A stretch of DNA of 13,194 nt from an uncultured Gammaproteobacteria bacterium. Its GTDB lineage: Bacteria > Pseudomonadota > Gammaproteobacteria > Chromatiales > Chromatiaceae. Location: assembly GCA_937926265.1 (NCBI GenBank), contig CALAZS010000079.1, positions 1 through 13,194 on the forward strand, read 5' to 3'. Shown here one piece after another: positions 6,395-13,194 of this stretch (position 1 is its first letter; each line of letters begins with the position of its first letter). Both the position numbers and the translations under genes were made by a program. A model generated the notes under the pieces. The model saw only the letters and a list, made by a program, of their open reading frames with translations, was not told the DNA's origin and searched no databases.

Positions 6395-9238
6395 ATGGTT
6401 GAAAAAATCAATCTTGACCAGGGTTTGGGAAGAAAGGAAATCAAGCAGATCCTGAGGCGCTATAACGCCCTGAATGCTCACAGGATTAAACGCCTGGAAG
6501 CAGACATGAGTGGAGTGCAGAAAGATTTTCTAAACATACTGCCGCTGCTGTTTCATATCAACTATCCAACCCTGCCCGGCTTCGTCAGTAACGATGTACC
6601 GGCCGGCATGGCCGACTACCAACCTGATCGCAATACCCTGCTGATTGCCAAGAAATTCGGTCGCAGCTTTGAATATAAACGCAAGGCCCTGAGAACGATT
6701 CCAATACAGGGGCTCTACCTGATGGGCAGTATCGGCAGCGTTGGCCAGACAACAGATTCCGACCTGGATTTCTGGTTGTGCTATTCACATGACTTAAAGC
6801 GCAATCAGATTAATTTACTGCAGAAAAAAGCCCACTTGATTGAAAAGTTTGGTGAAGAACTTGGTCTTGAAGTGCATTTTTTCCTGATGGATGCTGTTGC
6901 GTTTAAATCCGGGGAAACCCTTTCACTGTCATCAGAAAGCAGTGGCAGTGCACAACATCACCTGTTACTGGAAGAGTTTTACCGAACCAGTATTTTAGTC
7001 AGCGGCCGTCCACCATTATGGTGGATAGTCCCGCCTGAAGAAGATGACCGATACCAGAGTTTTACCGATGAGATGATAAAAAAGCGTTTCATTGATCCAA
7101 TAGACTGGCTGGATTTCGGTGGTATGGATGATGTACCGGCTGATGAGTTTTTTGGGGCCGCCCACTGGCAGCTCTATAAAGGTATCGAATCTCCCTACAA
7201 GGCCATTCTTAAAATTCTTTTAATGGAATCCTATGCCGCTGATTTCCCCAAAATCAGCTGGTTAAGCCAGGTCACCAAGCAGGCTATCTTCAACGGTGAT
7301 GAGAATGTCACTGACATCGATCCCTACATTCTGATTTACCGCCAGGTTGAAGCATACCTGACGGCACATATGCAGGATGAACGTCTTGACCTGGCGCGTC
7401 GCTGTTTTTATTTCAAAGTAAACATGCCGCTGTCAAAAACCAGCAAATCGAATTATGACTGGAAACGAAAAAGGCTGGAGCGCCTGGTTCAGGAGTGGCA
7501 GTGGTCTGACCTTGAAATACGCCGACTTGATTCCAGGGACAAATGGAAAATCGAGGAAGTTAACCGCGAAAGAAACATCCTGGTTCGGGAATTGACCCAT
7601 AGTTACCGGGTGCTGATGAATTTTGCCCGAAACAACACGGCAACCGGGGGCATTGATCCGCTGGAACTGAATCTACTCGGACGTAAACTTTATGCCGCAC
7701 TGGAACGACGCCCGGGCAAAATTGATTTTATAAATCCGGGCATTTCCAAGGAGATGTGCGAACCCAGGCTGTGTTTCCGTTTTGAGTCACGTAAAGACCA
7801 GATACGCTGGCAACTGTTTCGGGATGACCCTAATGTCAATGAAACAGTTAAAGTACTGAAAACCACACCGAGTCTGCTGGAAATGCTGGCCTGGTGCCAT
7901 TGCAACGATATTATCGAACCCGGCATCCAGATCATCATCCGGCCTTTTGATGCACCGGTACCAATTACGGATTTAAGACAGATACTGGATTTGATCAACG
8001 CGCTGATACCTGATCACCATGCCATCAAGCCTGATATTGAACAGCTGCATAAAAAACCCCATACCGTCAATGCCATGGCTTTTGTTAACATCGGCTTTGA
8101 TCCGATGGCAGAGTTTTCGCGCGCGGGATTACAGTTAACCTCGAGACGCTCCAACCCGTTAAGTTTCAGTGCCAAGCATATCAACCTGGCCAAGCGCCTG
8201 GATTTTCTTTCTACCAATTCATGGGGTGAAATTGAAACAAGCACGCACATTGGCACCGAGGGACTCCTGGAGGGTTTCAGCAAATTCCTGCAGTCGATAC
8301 AGCTTTGCGATACTTACCCCAAACCATCTGTTAACGGTTTTGGCTCGTCGCGCAGCCACAATATTGCCTCGCGGGTTGAAAAAGTATTGGCTGAACTGGT
8401 TGACTGTTTTTTTGAATCGGGACCCGGCCTAAACAGTCGTTTCGTACTTGAGATAGAAGACGGTTACGCGGTGTTCTACCATCGCAATGACAATTTCCAT
8501 CATGTAATGACATCCAGTCAGAAAGAGCTTTTCGAAATGCTGGGCGAATCACAACATGAGTTTTCCCCGGTTGTGATAGAAAGCCATAGCCTGGCAAATC
8601 ATCCACTGCCGGTGATTATGCAAAACAACCGTCCAGATGTTATTCAACTTTATTCACTTCAGGCCAGCAAGGGAATTCAGATTTATGTCGTTGATGAATT
8701 TGGAGCGCTGTTTTACCAGCTGGTCAAAAACGCTGATGAAAGGCACCTGCTGATACAGCAACAGCGCTTTATTGATAGCCTTTCCAACCGTCGCGCACTG
8801 CTGTCAGTTGATAATGTTTCACAAATACTGCACTACTCACCGGAATTTTACCGACTTGCACAGACTGATATGAAAACCTGGTATTTCGAGCCCGCAAGGT
8901 TACCGGCTATCAGCTCTGCCGGTGAATACACTGAAATAGAGTTACAGATTGGCAATTCCTCCGGGCAGGAAACAAATAAAAACTCTCTAAATAACTATTC
9001 GATAATCTGTAACGAGCATGAATTTAATTACATAGAATTAAGAAATGACATTTATGCCGCAATTGCCGGGCATATTCTGAAAATGAGAAAAAATGCTTCG
9101 CGCTACCCGGTTTACCTGACTTCAATTGCACCAACCGGTATGGCTGATGAAAAACTCTGGTCAACCATCAAGATGTTCAATTTCAAAAAGCGCCTGGAAA
9201 ACCAGATCAATATTGCCCTGCAGCAGCTGGCATCCTAA
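6395..9238 (+). CDS. cyaA: Class I adenylate cyclase CyaA
   Basis: Makes cAMP from ATP; cytoplasmic or membrane-associated, and the source of the ligand for the CRP regulator. The 947-residue length is longer than E. coli CyaA (848) and similar to long pseudomonad forms. The N-terminal catalytic half is clearly class I: RRYNALNAHRIKRL (21-34), a nucleotidyltransferase-type motif LMGSIGSVGQTTDSDLDFW (109-127) with Ser112, Asp123, Asp125 and Trp127 as expected catalytic/metal residues, then EVHFFLMD, HHLLLEEFYRTSILVSGRPPLWW and FFGAAHWQLYKGIESPYKAILK. The C-terminal half is the regulatory region, which is less conserved. The ATG at 6395 is the only usable start (an in-frame stop lies 15 bases upstream); the ribosome-binding site is weak (AAAGAA about 4 bases away). 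No CRP-type TGTGA-N6-TCACA site was seen in the leader. Its stop overlaps that of the convergent esterase gene by 4 bases, and the usual neighbour cyaY is missing. Confidence 0.97.
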   Translation: MVEKINLDQGLGRKEIKQILRRYNALNAHRIKRLEADMSGVQKDFLNILPLLFHINYPTLPGFVSNDVPAGMADYQPDRNTLLIAKKFGRSFEYKRKALRTIPIQGLYLMGSIGSVGQTTDSDLDFWLCYSHDLKRNQINLLQKKAHLIEKFGEELGLEVHFFLMDAVAFKSGETLSLSSESSGSAQHHLLLEEFYRTSILVSGRPPLWWIVPPEEDDRYQSFTDEMIKKRFIDPIDWLDFGGMDDVPADEFFGAAHWQLYKGIESPYKAILKILLMESYAADFPKISWLSQVTKQAIFNGDENVTDIDPYILIYRQVEAYLTAHMQDERLDLARRCFYFKVNMPLSKTSKSNYDWKRKRLERLVQEWQWSDLEIRRLDSRDKWKIEEVNRERNILVRELTHSYRVLMNFARNNTATGGIDPLELNLLGRKLYAALERRPGKIDFINPGISKEMCEPRLCFRFESRKDQIRWQLFRDDPNVNETVKVLKTTPSLLEMLAWCHCNDIIEPGIQIIIRPFDAPVPITDLRQILDLINALIPDHHAIKPDIEQLHKKPHTVNAMAFVNIGFDPMAEFSRAGLQLTSRRSNPLSFSAKHINLAKRLDFLSTNSWGEIETSTHIGTEGLLEGFSKFLQSIQLCDTYPKPSVNGFGSSRSHNIASRVEKVLAELVDCFFESGPGLNSRFVLEIEDGYAVFYHRNDNFHHVMTSSQKELFEMLGESQHEFSPVVIESHSLANHPLPVIMQNNRPDVIQLYSLQASKGIQIYVVDEFGALFYQLVKNADERHLLIQQQRFIDSLSNRRALLSVDNVSQILHYSPEFYRLAQTDMKTWYFEPARLPAISSAGEYTEIELQIGNSSGQETNKNSLNNYSIICNEHEFNYIELRNDIYAAIAGHILKMRKNASRYPVYLTSIAPTGMADEKLWSTIKMFNFKKRLENQINIALQQLAS

Positions 9239-9888
9239 AATTTGCTGAGCCAGTTACTGATATCAGCTATTTCCTCTATACAGACTGAATGCATCATCGG
9301 GTAGTTGTGCCACTCCACCGCATGGCCATGTTCACGTAACCAGTCCAGGGATGACAGTGCTTCGTTGTAGGGAACAACACCATCATCTACACCATGGGCA
9401 AGAAAAATGTTCTGTTTATGGTGGTTATCAATTGAATCGCGTAATGGCAGGTAAGTAGATAATGCCATGACACCAGCCAACGGCAGGTTAAGGTGTAACG
9501 CTGTCTGCAATGCAATAACACCACCCTGTGAAAAACCGGCCAAAACAATATTTTCCACCGGAATGCCTTTTTGGTTTTCACTGGCCAGCAGGTGAGCAAT
9601 GCGTTCAACCGAGGCCATGATGCCTTCCATATCAACGCGGCGGGTCAGGTCAGCCTGCAGGATGTCATACCAGGCACGCATCATCATACCGCCATTGATT
9701 GAAACCGGCATTACCGGTGCGTGTGGAAAAATAAACCGGGTTGCCGCTTTTTTGGGAAAATCAAGTTCCTCAACAATCGGAACAAAATCATTGCCATCTG
9801 CGCCGAGGCCATGCATCCAGATAACAACCTGTTGAGTCGGTTCGCTGCTTTCAATGATTATTTCGGTTTCCTGGTTACCTGTTGTCAT
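9235..9888 (-). CDS. Carboxylesterase / acyl-protein thioesterase-like alpha/beta hydrolase
   Basis: A 217-residue cytoplasmic alpha/beta hydrolase of the phospholipase/carboxylesterase family (Abhydrolase_2, related to Pseudomonas EstB and eukaryotic acyl-protein thioesterases), predicted to hydrolyse short-chain esters or thioesters. Visible landmarks are the oxyanion-hole loop WMHGLGADGNDF (24-35), the FPHAPVMPVSINGGMMMRAWYD block (54-75), the nucleophile elbow GFSQGG with Ser120, the acid in HGVDDGVVP (Asp169), and the base His200 in YPMMHSVC. The triad is complete. The length is normal for the family and there is no signal peptide. The natural substrate is unknown. It converges on cyaA with a 4-base tail-to-tail overlap, leaving no room for a separate terminator, and is divergent from lptM-lysA. 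The ATG at 9888 has only a weak upstream purine stretch. Confidence 0.92.
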   Translation of the reverse strand: MTTGNQETEIIIESSEPTQQVVIWMHGLGADGNDFVPIVEELDFPKKAATRFIFPHAPVMPVSINGGMMMRAWYDILQADLTRRVDMEGIMASVERIAHLLASENQKGIPVENIVLAGFSQGGVIALQTALHLNLPLAGVMALSTYLPLRDSIDNHHKQNIFLAHGVDDGVVPYNEALSSLDWLREHGHAVEWHNYPMMHSVCIEEIADISNWLSKF

Positions 9889-9906
9889 TTTTTTCGTCTA
9901 ATCAAA

Positions 9907-9933
9907 TTCAGAGTTGTCCAATCATACTCTGAA
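9907..9933. promoter_or_regulatory. Perfect 8+8 bp dyad with T-N11-A geometry (candidate operator)
   Basis: TTCAGAGT (9907-9914) and ACTCTGAA (9926-9933) are perfect inverted copies separated by 11 bases. The site has the T-N11-A layout of LysR-type regulator boxes. It lies in the 155-base gap between the esterase start (9888, minus) and lptM (10044, plus). On the minus strand it overlaps TATGAT (9926-9921), a good -10 match that could belong to the esterase promoter. A regulator-binding role is inferred; a chance dyad in AT-rich DNA cannot be excluded. Confidence 0.4.
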
Positions 9934-9944
9934 GTGATTAACCA

Positions 9945-9973
9945 TTCACTCACAAGCCTTAATCCAGTAATAT
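9945..9973 (+). promoter_or_regulatory. Possible sigma-70 promoter for lptM-lysA-dapF
   Basis: TTCACT (9945-9950, 4 of 6) and TAATAT (9968-9973, 4 of 6) with a 17-base spacer, about 70 bases before the lptM start and just downstream of the T-N11-A dyad. Other AT-rich hexamers between 9980 and 10030 could serve as well, so placement is uncertain. Confidence 0.28.
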
Positions 9974-10043
9974 CATTTGTAATTTAAACTTAATTGGCAT
10001 GTACTGGTTTTTCTTTCATTGCGTTATTTTTCGAGGTATACGA

Positions 10044-10208
10044 ATGCTCTGCTGGACCCGATATCTTTTCATCATTGTCGTTATCGTACTTGGTACCGGC
10101 AGCATGCTGTCAGCTTGTGGTCAAAAAGGTCCATTGGTTTTGCCTGATAAATCAGAACAGGTTGATACAGAAGCAGTTGAGACAAATACAGAACAGCAAC
10201 CGGAATAA
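10044..10208 (+). CDS. lptM: LPS translocon maturation lipoprotein LptM (YifL-like)
   Basis: A 54-residue outer-membrane lipoprotein. In E. coli, LptM (formerly YifL) assists maturation of the LptD/LptE lipopolysaccharide translocon. A short positively charged start (MLCWTR) leads to a hydrophobic stretch (8-22) and a lipobox LSAC with the lipidated Cys25, followed directly by the diagnostic CGQKGPLVLP. The tail is a low-complexity acidic/polar stretch rich in Glu, Gln and Thr. I chose the ATG at 10044 rather than the upstream ATG at 9999 because GAGGT lies six bases before it and the resulting signal peptide has normal proportions. As in other gammaproteobacteria it sits directly before the lysA/dapF genes, here 11 bases before lysA, and is likely first in that operon. 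Confidence 0.9.
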   Translation: MLCWTRYLFIIVVIVLGTGSMLSACGQKGPLVLPDKSEQVDTEAVETNTEQQPE

Positions 10209-10219
10209 AGTTCAGACTG

Positions 10220-11467
10220 ATGGATTACTTTAATTACCGGGCTGATCATCTTTACGCCGAAGATGTAGCAATCTCAGAAATAGTCGAACGTTATGGTTCG
10301 CCCTTGTATATCTATTCACGGGCAACCCTTGAACGTCACTGGCATGCTTTCAATGATGCTTTTGCATCACGACCCCACCTGATTTGTTTCGCGGTTAAAG
10401 CCAATTCCAACCTGGCTGTGCTGAATGTACTGGCAAGGCTTGGTTCCGGTTTTGATATTGTTTCTGTAGGTGAACTTGAGCGTGTCATCGCTGCTGGTGG
10501 TGACCCTGGAAAAATACTTTTTTCCGGTGTTGGCAAGCAGGCTGATGAAATGCGTCGCGCTTTGCAGGTGGGTATTCGCTGTTTTAATGTTGAATCTGCT
10601 GCTGAACTGGAGTTGTTAAACCAGGTGGCCGGGGAAATGCAAACCCAGGCACCTGTTTCTTTGCGTGTTAATCCGGATGTCGATGCCAAAACCCATCCTT
10701 ATATTTCAACCGGTCTGAAAGAAAACAAGTTTGGTATTGCGATTGATGAAGCAATCACTCTTTACCAGGCAGCTCACGCCATGCCGAATATTCAGGTTAC
10801 CGGTGTCGATTGCCATATTGGTTCGCAGTTAACTGACATTTCACCGTTCCTGGATGCACTTGACCGGGTACTCGCACTGGTGAACCAGCTAAAAGACCTG
10901 GGCATAACGATTGAACATCTTGACCTGGGTGGCGGCCTTGGTGTGCGTTACCAGGATGAAACACCTCCCGAGCCTGCTGCCTATGCCCGCGCCATCAATG
11001 AAAAACTGGCAGACCAGCCGTTTGAAGTATTTCTTGAACCCGGTCGCGCAATAGCGGCCAATGCCGGTGTGTTGATTACACAGGTCGAATATTTAAAACC
11101 AACTGCTGACAGACATTTTGCGATTATTGATGCCGCCATGAATGACCTGATCAGACCCTCGCTTTACCAGGCCTGGCAGGAAATTATTCCGGTCGACAAT
11201 AGCAGGCAGGGTACAACCGCAAACTATGACCTTGTCGGTCCAATTTGCGAAACCGGCGATTTTCTCGGCAAAGACCGCCAGCTTTCTTTAAGCCCGGGAG
11301 ACCTGCTGGCGATTCGATCATCCGGTGCCTATGGCTTTACCATGGCATCCAATTACAACAGCCGCCCCCGGGTTGCTGAAGTTATGGTTGATAAAGACCA
11401 GGTGCACCTGGTGAGAGAACGTGAAACCATTGAATCGCTGTTCGCCGGCGAAGCTGTTTTGCCTTAA
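10220..11467 (+). CDS. lysA: Diaminopimelate decarboxylase
   Basis: PLP enzyme of the last lysine step: meso-diaminopimelate to L-lysine plus CO2, in the cytoplasm. The 415-residue length is normal for the fold-type III (alanine-racemase-like) decarboxylase family. Landmarks are the PLP lysine Lys60 in CFAVKANSN, HIGSQ (199-203), the phosphate-binding glycines LGGGLG (236-241), EPGRAI (273-278), the active-site CETGD with Cys343 supplied across the dimer, and SSGAYGFTMASNYNSRPR (367-384) with Tyr371. The ATG at 10220 gives the standard N-terminus (MDYFNYRADHLYAEDV). It lies 11 bases after lptM and 24 before dapF, so one transcript is likely. No divergent lysR gene is present, unlike in E. coli. 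Confidence 0.97.
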   Translation: MDYFNYRADHLYAEDVAISEIVERYGSPLYIYSRATLERHWHAFNDAFASRPHLICFAVKANSNLAVLNVLARLGSGFDIVSVGELERVIAAGGDPGKILFSGVGKQADEMRRALQVGIRCFNVESAAELELLNQVAGEMQTQAPVSLRVNPDVDAKTHPYISTGLKENKFGIAIDEAITLYQAAHAMPNIQVTGVDCHIGSQLTDISPFLDALDRVLALVNQLKDLGITIEHLDLGGGLGVRYQDETPPEPAAYARAINEKLADQPFEVFLEPGRAIAANAGVLITQVEYLKPTADRHFAIIDAAMNDLIRPSLYQAWQEIIPVDNSRQGTTANYDLVGPICETGDFLGKDRQLSLSPGDLLAIRSSGAYGFTMASNYNSRPRVAEVMVDKDQVHLVRERETIESLFAGEAVLP

Positions 11468-11491
11468 GTTGAAATATTGAAGTATTACGGT

Positions 11492-12322
11492 ATGAACCTG
11501 GCTTTTACAAAAATGCATGGTCTTGGCAATGACTTTGTTGTCATTGACGCCACCACTGATCCTATTGAACTCAACCAGCAACAGATTCGTTTTATTGCCA
11601 ATCGTCATATGGGTGTCGGCTGTGACCAGCTGCTATTGGTTGAACCTGCCCGGTCAGCCGATACTGAATTCTACTATCGCATCTATAACGCAGACGGTTC
11701 AGAAGTTGAGCAATGCGGCAACGGTGCGCGTTGTTTTGCCCGCTATGTTGTTGAAAAAGGTTTAACAACAAACCGGCAGATCGATGTCGGGACTGCCAAG
11801 GGTAAAATCACCTTATATCTTGAAGATAATGACCAGGTTCGCGTTAACATGGGGGCACCCGAGTTTGAGCCATCCCTGATTCCGATTGCCTCAACTGAGT
11901 ATGCTGTTAATTATTCTCTCGACCTTGATGGTGAACTTGTTGATTTTTCTTCAGTATCCATGGGCAACCCACATGCGGTAATCCGGGTTGATGCTGTCGA
12001 GTCAGCACCGGTTAACCGTCTTGGGCCGGCGCTTGAAAGTCATGCGTTTTTTCCTGAGCGCGTCAACGTTGGTTTTATGGCCATCAAAGACCGTAATGCA
12101 ATTGACCTGAGAGTTTTTGAACGTGGTACCGGTGAAACATTAGCCTGTGGCACCGGCGCCTGTGCAGCCGTTGTTTGCGGTATTAAAGCTGGATGGCTCG
12201 AGCAGGAAGTCGTAGTATCTCTTCCAGGTGGTCAACTAACCGTTGCCTGGGCCAGTAATGATAGTCCCGTCTGGATGACCGGACCGGCAACATTTGTTTT
12301 TGAAGGTAATATTGAATTATGA
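11492..12322 (+). CDS. dapF: Diaminopimelate epimerase
   Basis: Converts LL- to meso-diaminopimelate without a cofactor, supplying lysine and peptidoglycan synthesis; it makes the substrate of the lysA product encoded next door. The 276-residue length matches E. coli DapF (274). The two catalytic cysteines are in place: Cys75 in QCGNGARCF and Cys219 in ACGTGAC. Other family blocks are FTKMHGLGNDFVVIDA (5-20), YRIYNADGSE (62-71), SMGNPHAVI (156-164) and LPGG (244-247). I start it at the ATG at 11492; a TTG at 11477 would add five residues but gives a poorer family N-terminus. The ribosome-binding site is weak, which suggests coupling to lysA. The stop overlaps the start of the next gene (ATGA). 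Confidence 0.96.
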   Translation: MNLAFTKMHGLGNDFVVIDATTDPIELNQQQIRFIANRHMGVGCDQLLLVEPARSADTEFYYRIYNADGSEVEQCGNGARCFARYVVEKGLTTNRQIDVGTAKGKITLYLEDNDQVRVNMGAPEFEPSLIPIASTEYAVNYSLDLDGELVDFSSVSMGNPHAVIRVDAVESAPVNRLGPALESHAFFPERVNVGFMAIKDRNAIDLRVFERGTGETLACGTGACAAVVCGIKAGWLEQEVVVSLPGGQLTVAWASNDSPVWMTGPATFVFEGNIEL

Positions 12323-12984
12323 GCAACGACGTATCATCAGAACAACAGGTTATCGAGTTTCTCAAAAATCACCCCGACTTTTTCGTTAACAACGAAGACC
12401 TGCTGTCCGAATTAACATTGCCACACAATGCCGGTGGTGCCGTGTCGCTGGTTGAAAGACAGGTCAGCACCTTACGCAACAGGGCTAATGATCTTCAGTC
12501 ACAACTTACCGACCTTATTGCTATTGCAAGGGAAAACGAATCGCTAAACAGTCGTTTGCACAAAATGACACTGGAACTGTTTGATGCCGCGACACTCGAT
12601 GATGTCATTGATACGCTACAGAACCACCTGCGCGATCAGTTCAATGCCGATTCGGTTGAAGTTAAATTGTTCTCATCAAATGAACTGAAAAAAGAAGCTG
12701 TAAAAGGCAGCCCCAGCCCGGCCCTGTTTCAGCAGCTGATGAAAGATGGCCGCCCAAAATGTGGACCGGTTGAACAACCCCAGCTCGAATATCTTTTTGG
12801 TCAGTTAACCCGTGATGCCGGTTCAGTTGCACTGGTGCCTCTTGATGGCATTAATATCACTGGTATCCTGGCAATTGGCAACAGTGATCCCGAGCATTTT
12901 CACTGTGGACAGGGGACGGATTTTTTGAGGCGGTTGGGTGATGTTGTAACCAAAGCCTTTGAGGCGGTCGAACTCCCCGCCTAA
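12319..12984 (+). CDS. DUF484 family protein (GAF-like)
   Basis: A 221-residue cytoplasmic protein of the DUF484 family, conserved between dapF and xerC in many gammaproteobacteria (E. coli YigA is a short relative). The family block is clear at the N-terminus: VIEFLKNHPDFFVNNEDLLSELTLPH (11-36), then AVSLVERQVSTLRNR (41-55). Next comes a predicted coiled coil (about 45-85), then a GAF-like domain (about 88-218). The biochemical role is unknown; its position beside xerC has prompted guesses about chromosome-dimer resolution, but nothing in the sequence proves that. It overlaps dapF by 4 bases (ATGA) and is translationally coupled. A 6-bp stem (AGGCGG/CCGCCT, 12962-12982) spans its stop codon but has no adjacent U-run. 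Confidence 0.92.
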   Translation: MSNDVSSEQQVIEFLKNHPDFFVNNEDLLSELTLPHNAGGAVSLVERQVSTLRNRANDLQSQLTDLIAIARENESLNSRLHKMTLELFDAATLDDVIDTLQNHLRDQFNADSVEVKLFSSNELKKEAVKGSPSPALFQQLMKDGRPKCGPVEQPQLEYLFGQLTRDAGSVALVPLDGINITGILAIGNSDPEHFHCGQGTDFLRRLGDVVTKAFEAVELPA

Positions 12985-13097
12985 CACGGATATCTTTTTG
13001 CTTTTATACTGCGTTGAAAAAGGTACTCACTCAGTCATTTATAAGCTAAATTTTTTGAGACACACCAATTTCTAAATCCTGTAGTATGCTTTAGCTA

Positions 13098-13194
13098 ATG
13101 GTGTCACTAACTGAAAACTTAAACGCATTCCTTAACTCGTTTCTGGAACACATTCGCACGGTTAAGCGTTTATCTCCACATACCCTTGATAATT
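13098..13194 (+). CDS. xerC: Tyrosine recombinase XerC (partial, N-terminal 32 residues)
   Basis: Start of the tyrosine recombinase that, with XerD, resolves chromosome dimers at dif. The visible residues (MVSLTENLNAFLNSFLEH, then IRTVKRLSPHTLDN) match the N-terminal core-binding (SAM-like) domain, especially the RLSPHTLDNY-type motif that opens XerC/XerD proteins. The catalytic domain is off the right edge, so XerC rather than another tyrosine recombinase is inferred largely from its position after dapF and DUF484. The start is the ATG at 13098 or the GTG at 13101; an in-frame TAG lies just upstream and no good ribosome-binding site is seen. A 113-base gap separates it from the DUF484 gene, so it may have its own promoter; I could not place one reliably. 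Confidence 0.88.
   Translation, partial: MVSLTENLNAFLNSFLEHIRTVKRLSPHTLDN

Noticed and set aside
9999..10043. Upstream ATG extending lptM by 15 residues
   Set aside because: The extension lacks a ribosome-binding site and would put extra hydrophobic residues before the lipoprotein signal; the ATG at 10044 has GAGGT at ideal spacing.
12962..13000. AGGCGG/CCGCCT hairpin at the end of the DUF484 gene with a downstream T-run
   Set aside because: The T-run is more than ten bases beyond the stem and the stem covers coding sequence; not a convincing terminator.
13055..13087. xerC promoter TTGAGA ... TAGTAT
   Set aside because: The spacer is 21 bases, well outside the usual 16-18, so I did not annotate it.

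Overview
This is a protein-coding stretch of a gammaproteobacterial chromosome. The main reason is a class I adenylate cyclase (CyaA), a family essentially confined to Gammaproteobacteria. The block lptM-lysA-dapF-DUF484-xerC, in that order beside cyaA, is also a classic gammaproteobacterial arrangement (cya/dapF/xerC region of enterics and pseudomonads). The bases look close to evenly split between GC and AT. I cannot name the genus. I see no mobile elements, CRISPR arrays, tRNA or rRNA genes, phage genes or clear signs of recent transfer.

Layout. (1) Positions 1-3464, minus strand: a phosphate-uptake operon read right to left as pstS-pstC-pstA, with pstA cut by the left edge. It starts from a recognisable Pho box plus -10 element (3502-3535), and a near-perfect palindrome sits between pstS and pstC. 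(2) 3653-5417, plus strand: argH (argininosuccinate lyase), then a small all-alpha MazG/dCTPase-like pyrophosphohydrolase. (3) 5517-9238, plus strand: a PAS plus degenerate-GGDEF protein followed by cyaA. (4) 9235-9888, minus strand: an acyl-protein-thioesterase-like carboxylesterase whose stop overlaps that of cyaA tail to tail. (5) 10044-12984, plus strand: lptM, lysA, dapF and a DUF484 gene, tightly packed. The first codons of xerC (13098 onward) are cut by the right edge.

How the genes work together. The pst genes encode the periplasmic binding protein and two permeases of the high-affinity phosphate ABC transporter; the ATPase PstB and PhoU would be expected off the left edge. lysA and dapF encode the last two enzymes of the diaminopimelate/lysine route, feeding peptidoglycan and protein synthesis. 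lptM encodes a small lipoprotein that helps LPS-translocon assembly. cyaA makes cAMP. The gene just before it encodes a protein that has lost the GGDEF active site but keeps the RxxD c-di-GMP-binding I-site at the correct spacing, so a cyclic-di-GMP effector may sit next to the cAMP synthase.

Most of the window is ordinary, well-known housekeeping content. The points most worth following up are the degenerate GGDEF protein beside cyaA and an 8+8 bp dyad with T-N11-A geometry between the esterase and the lptM-lysA operon. I did not find convincing evidence of a wholly undescribed multi-gene system. No gene-free stretch exceeds about 190 bases.
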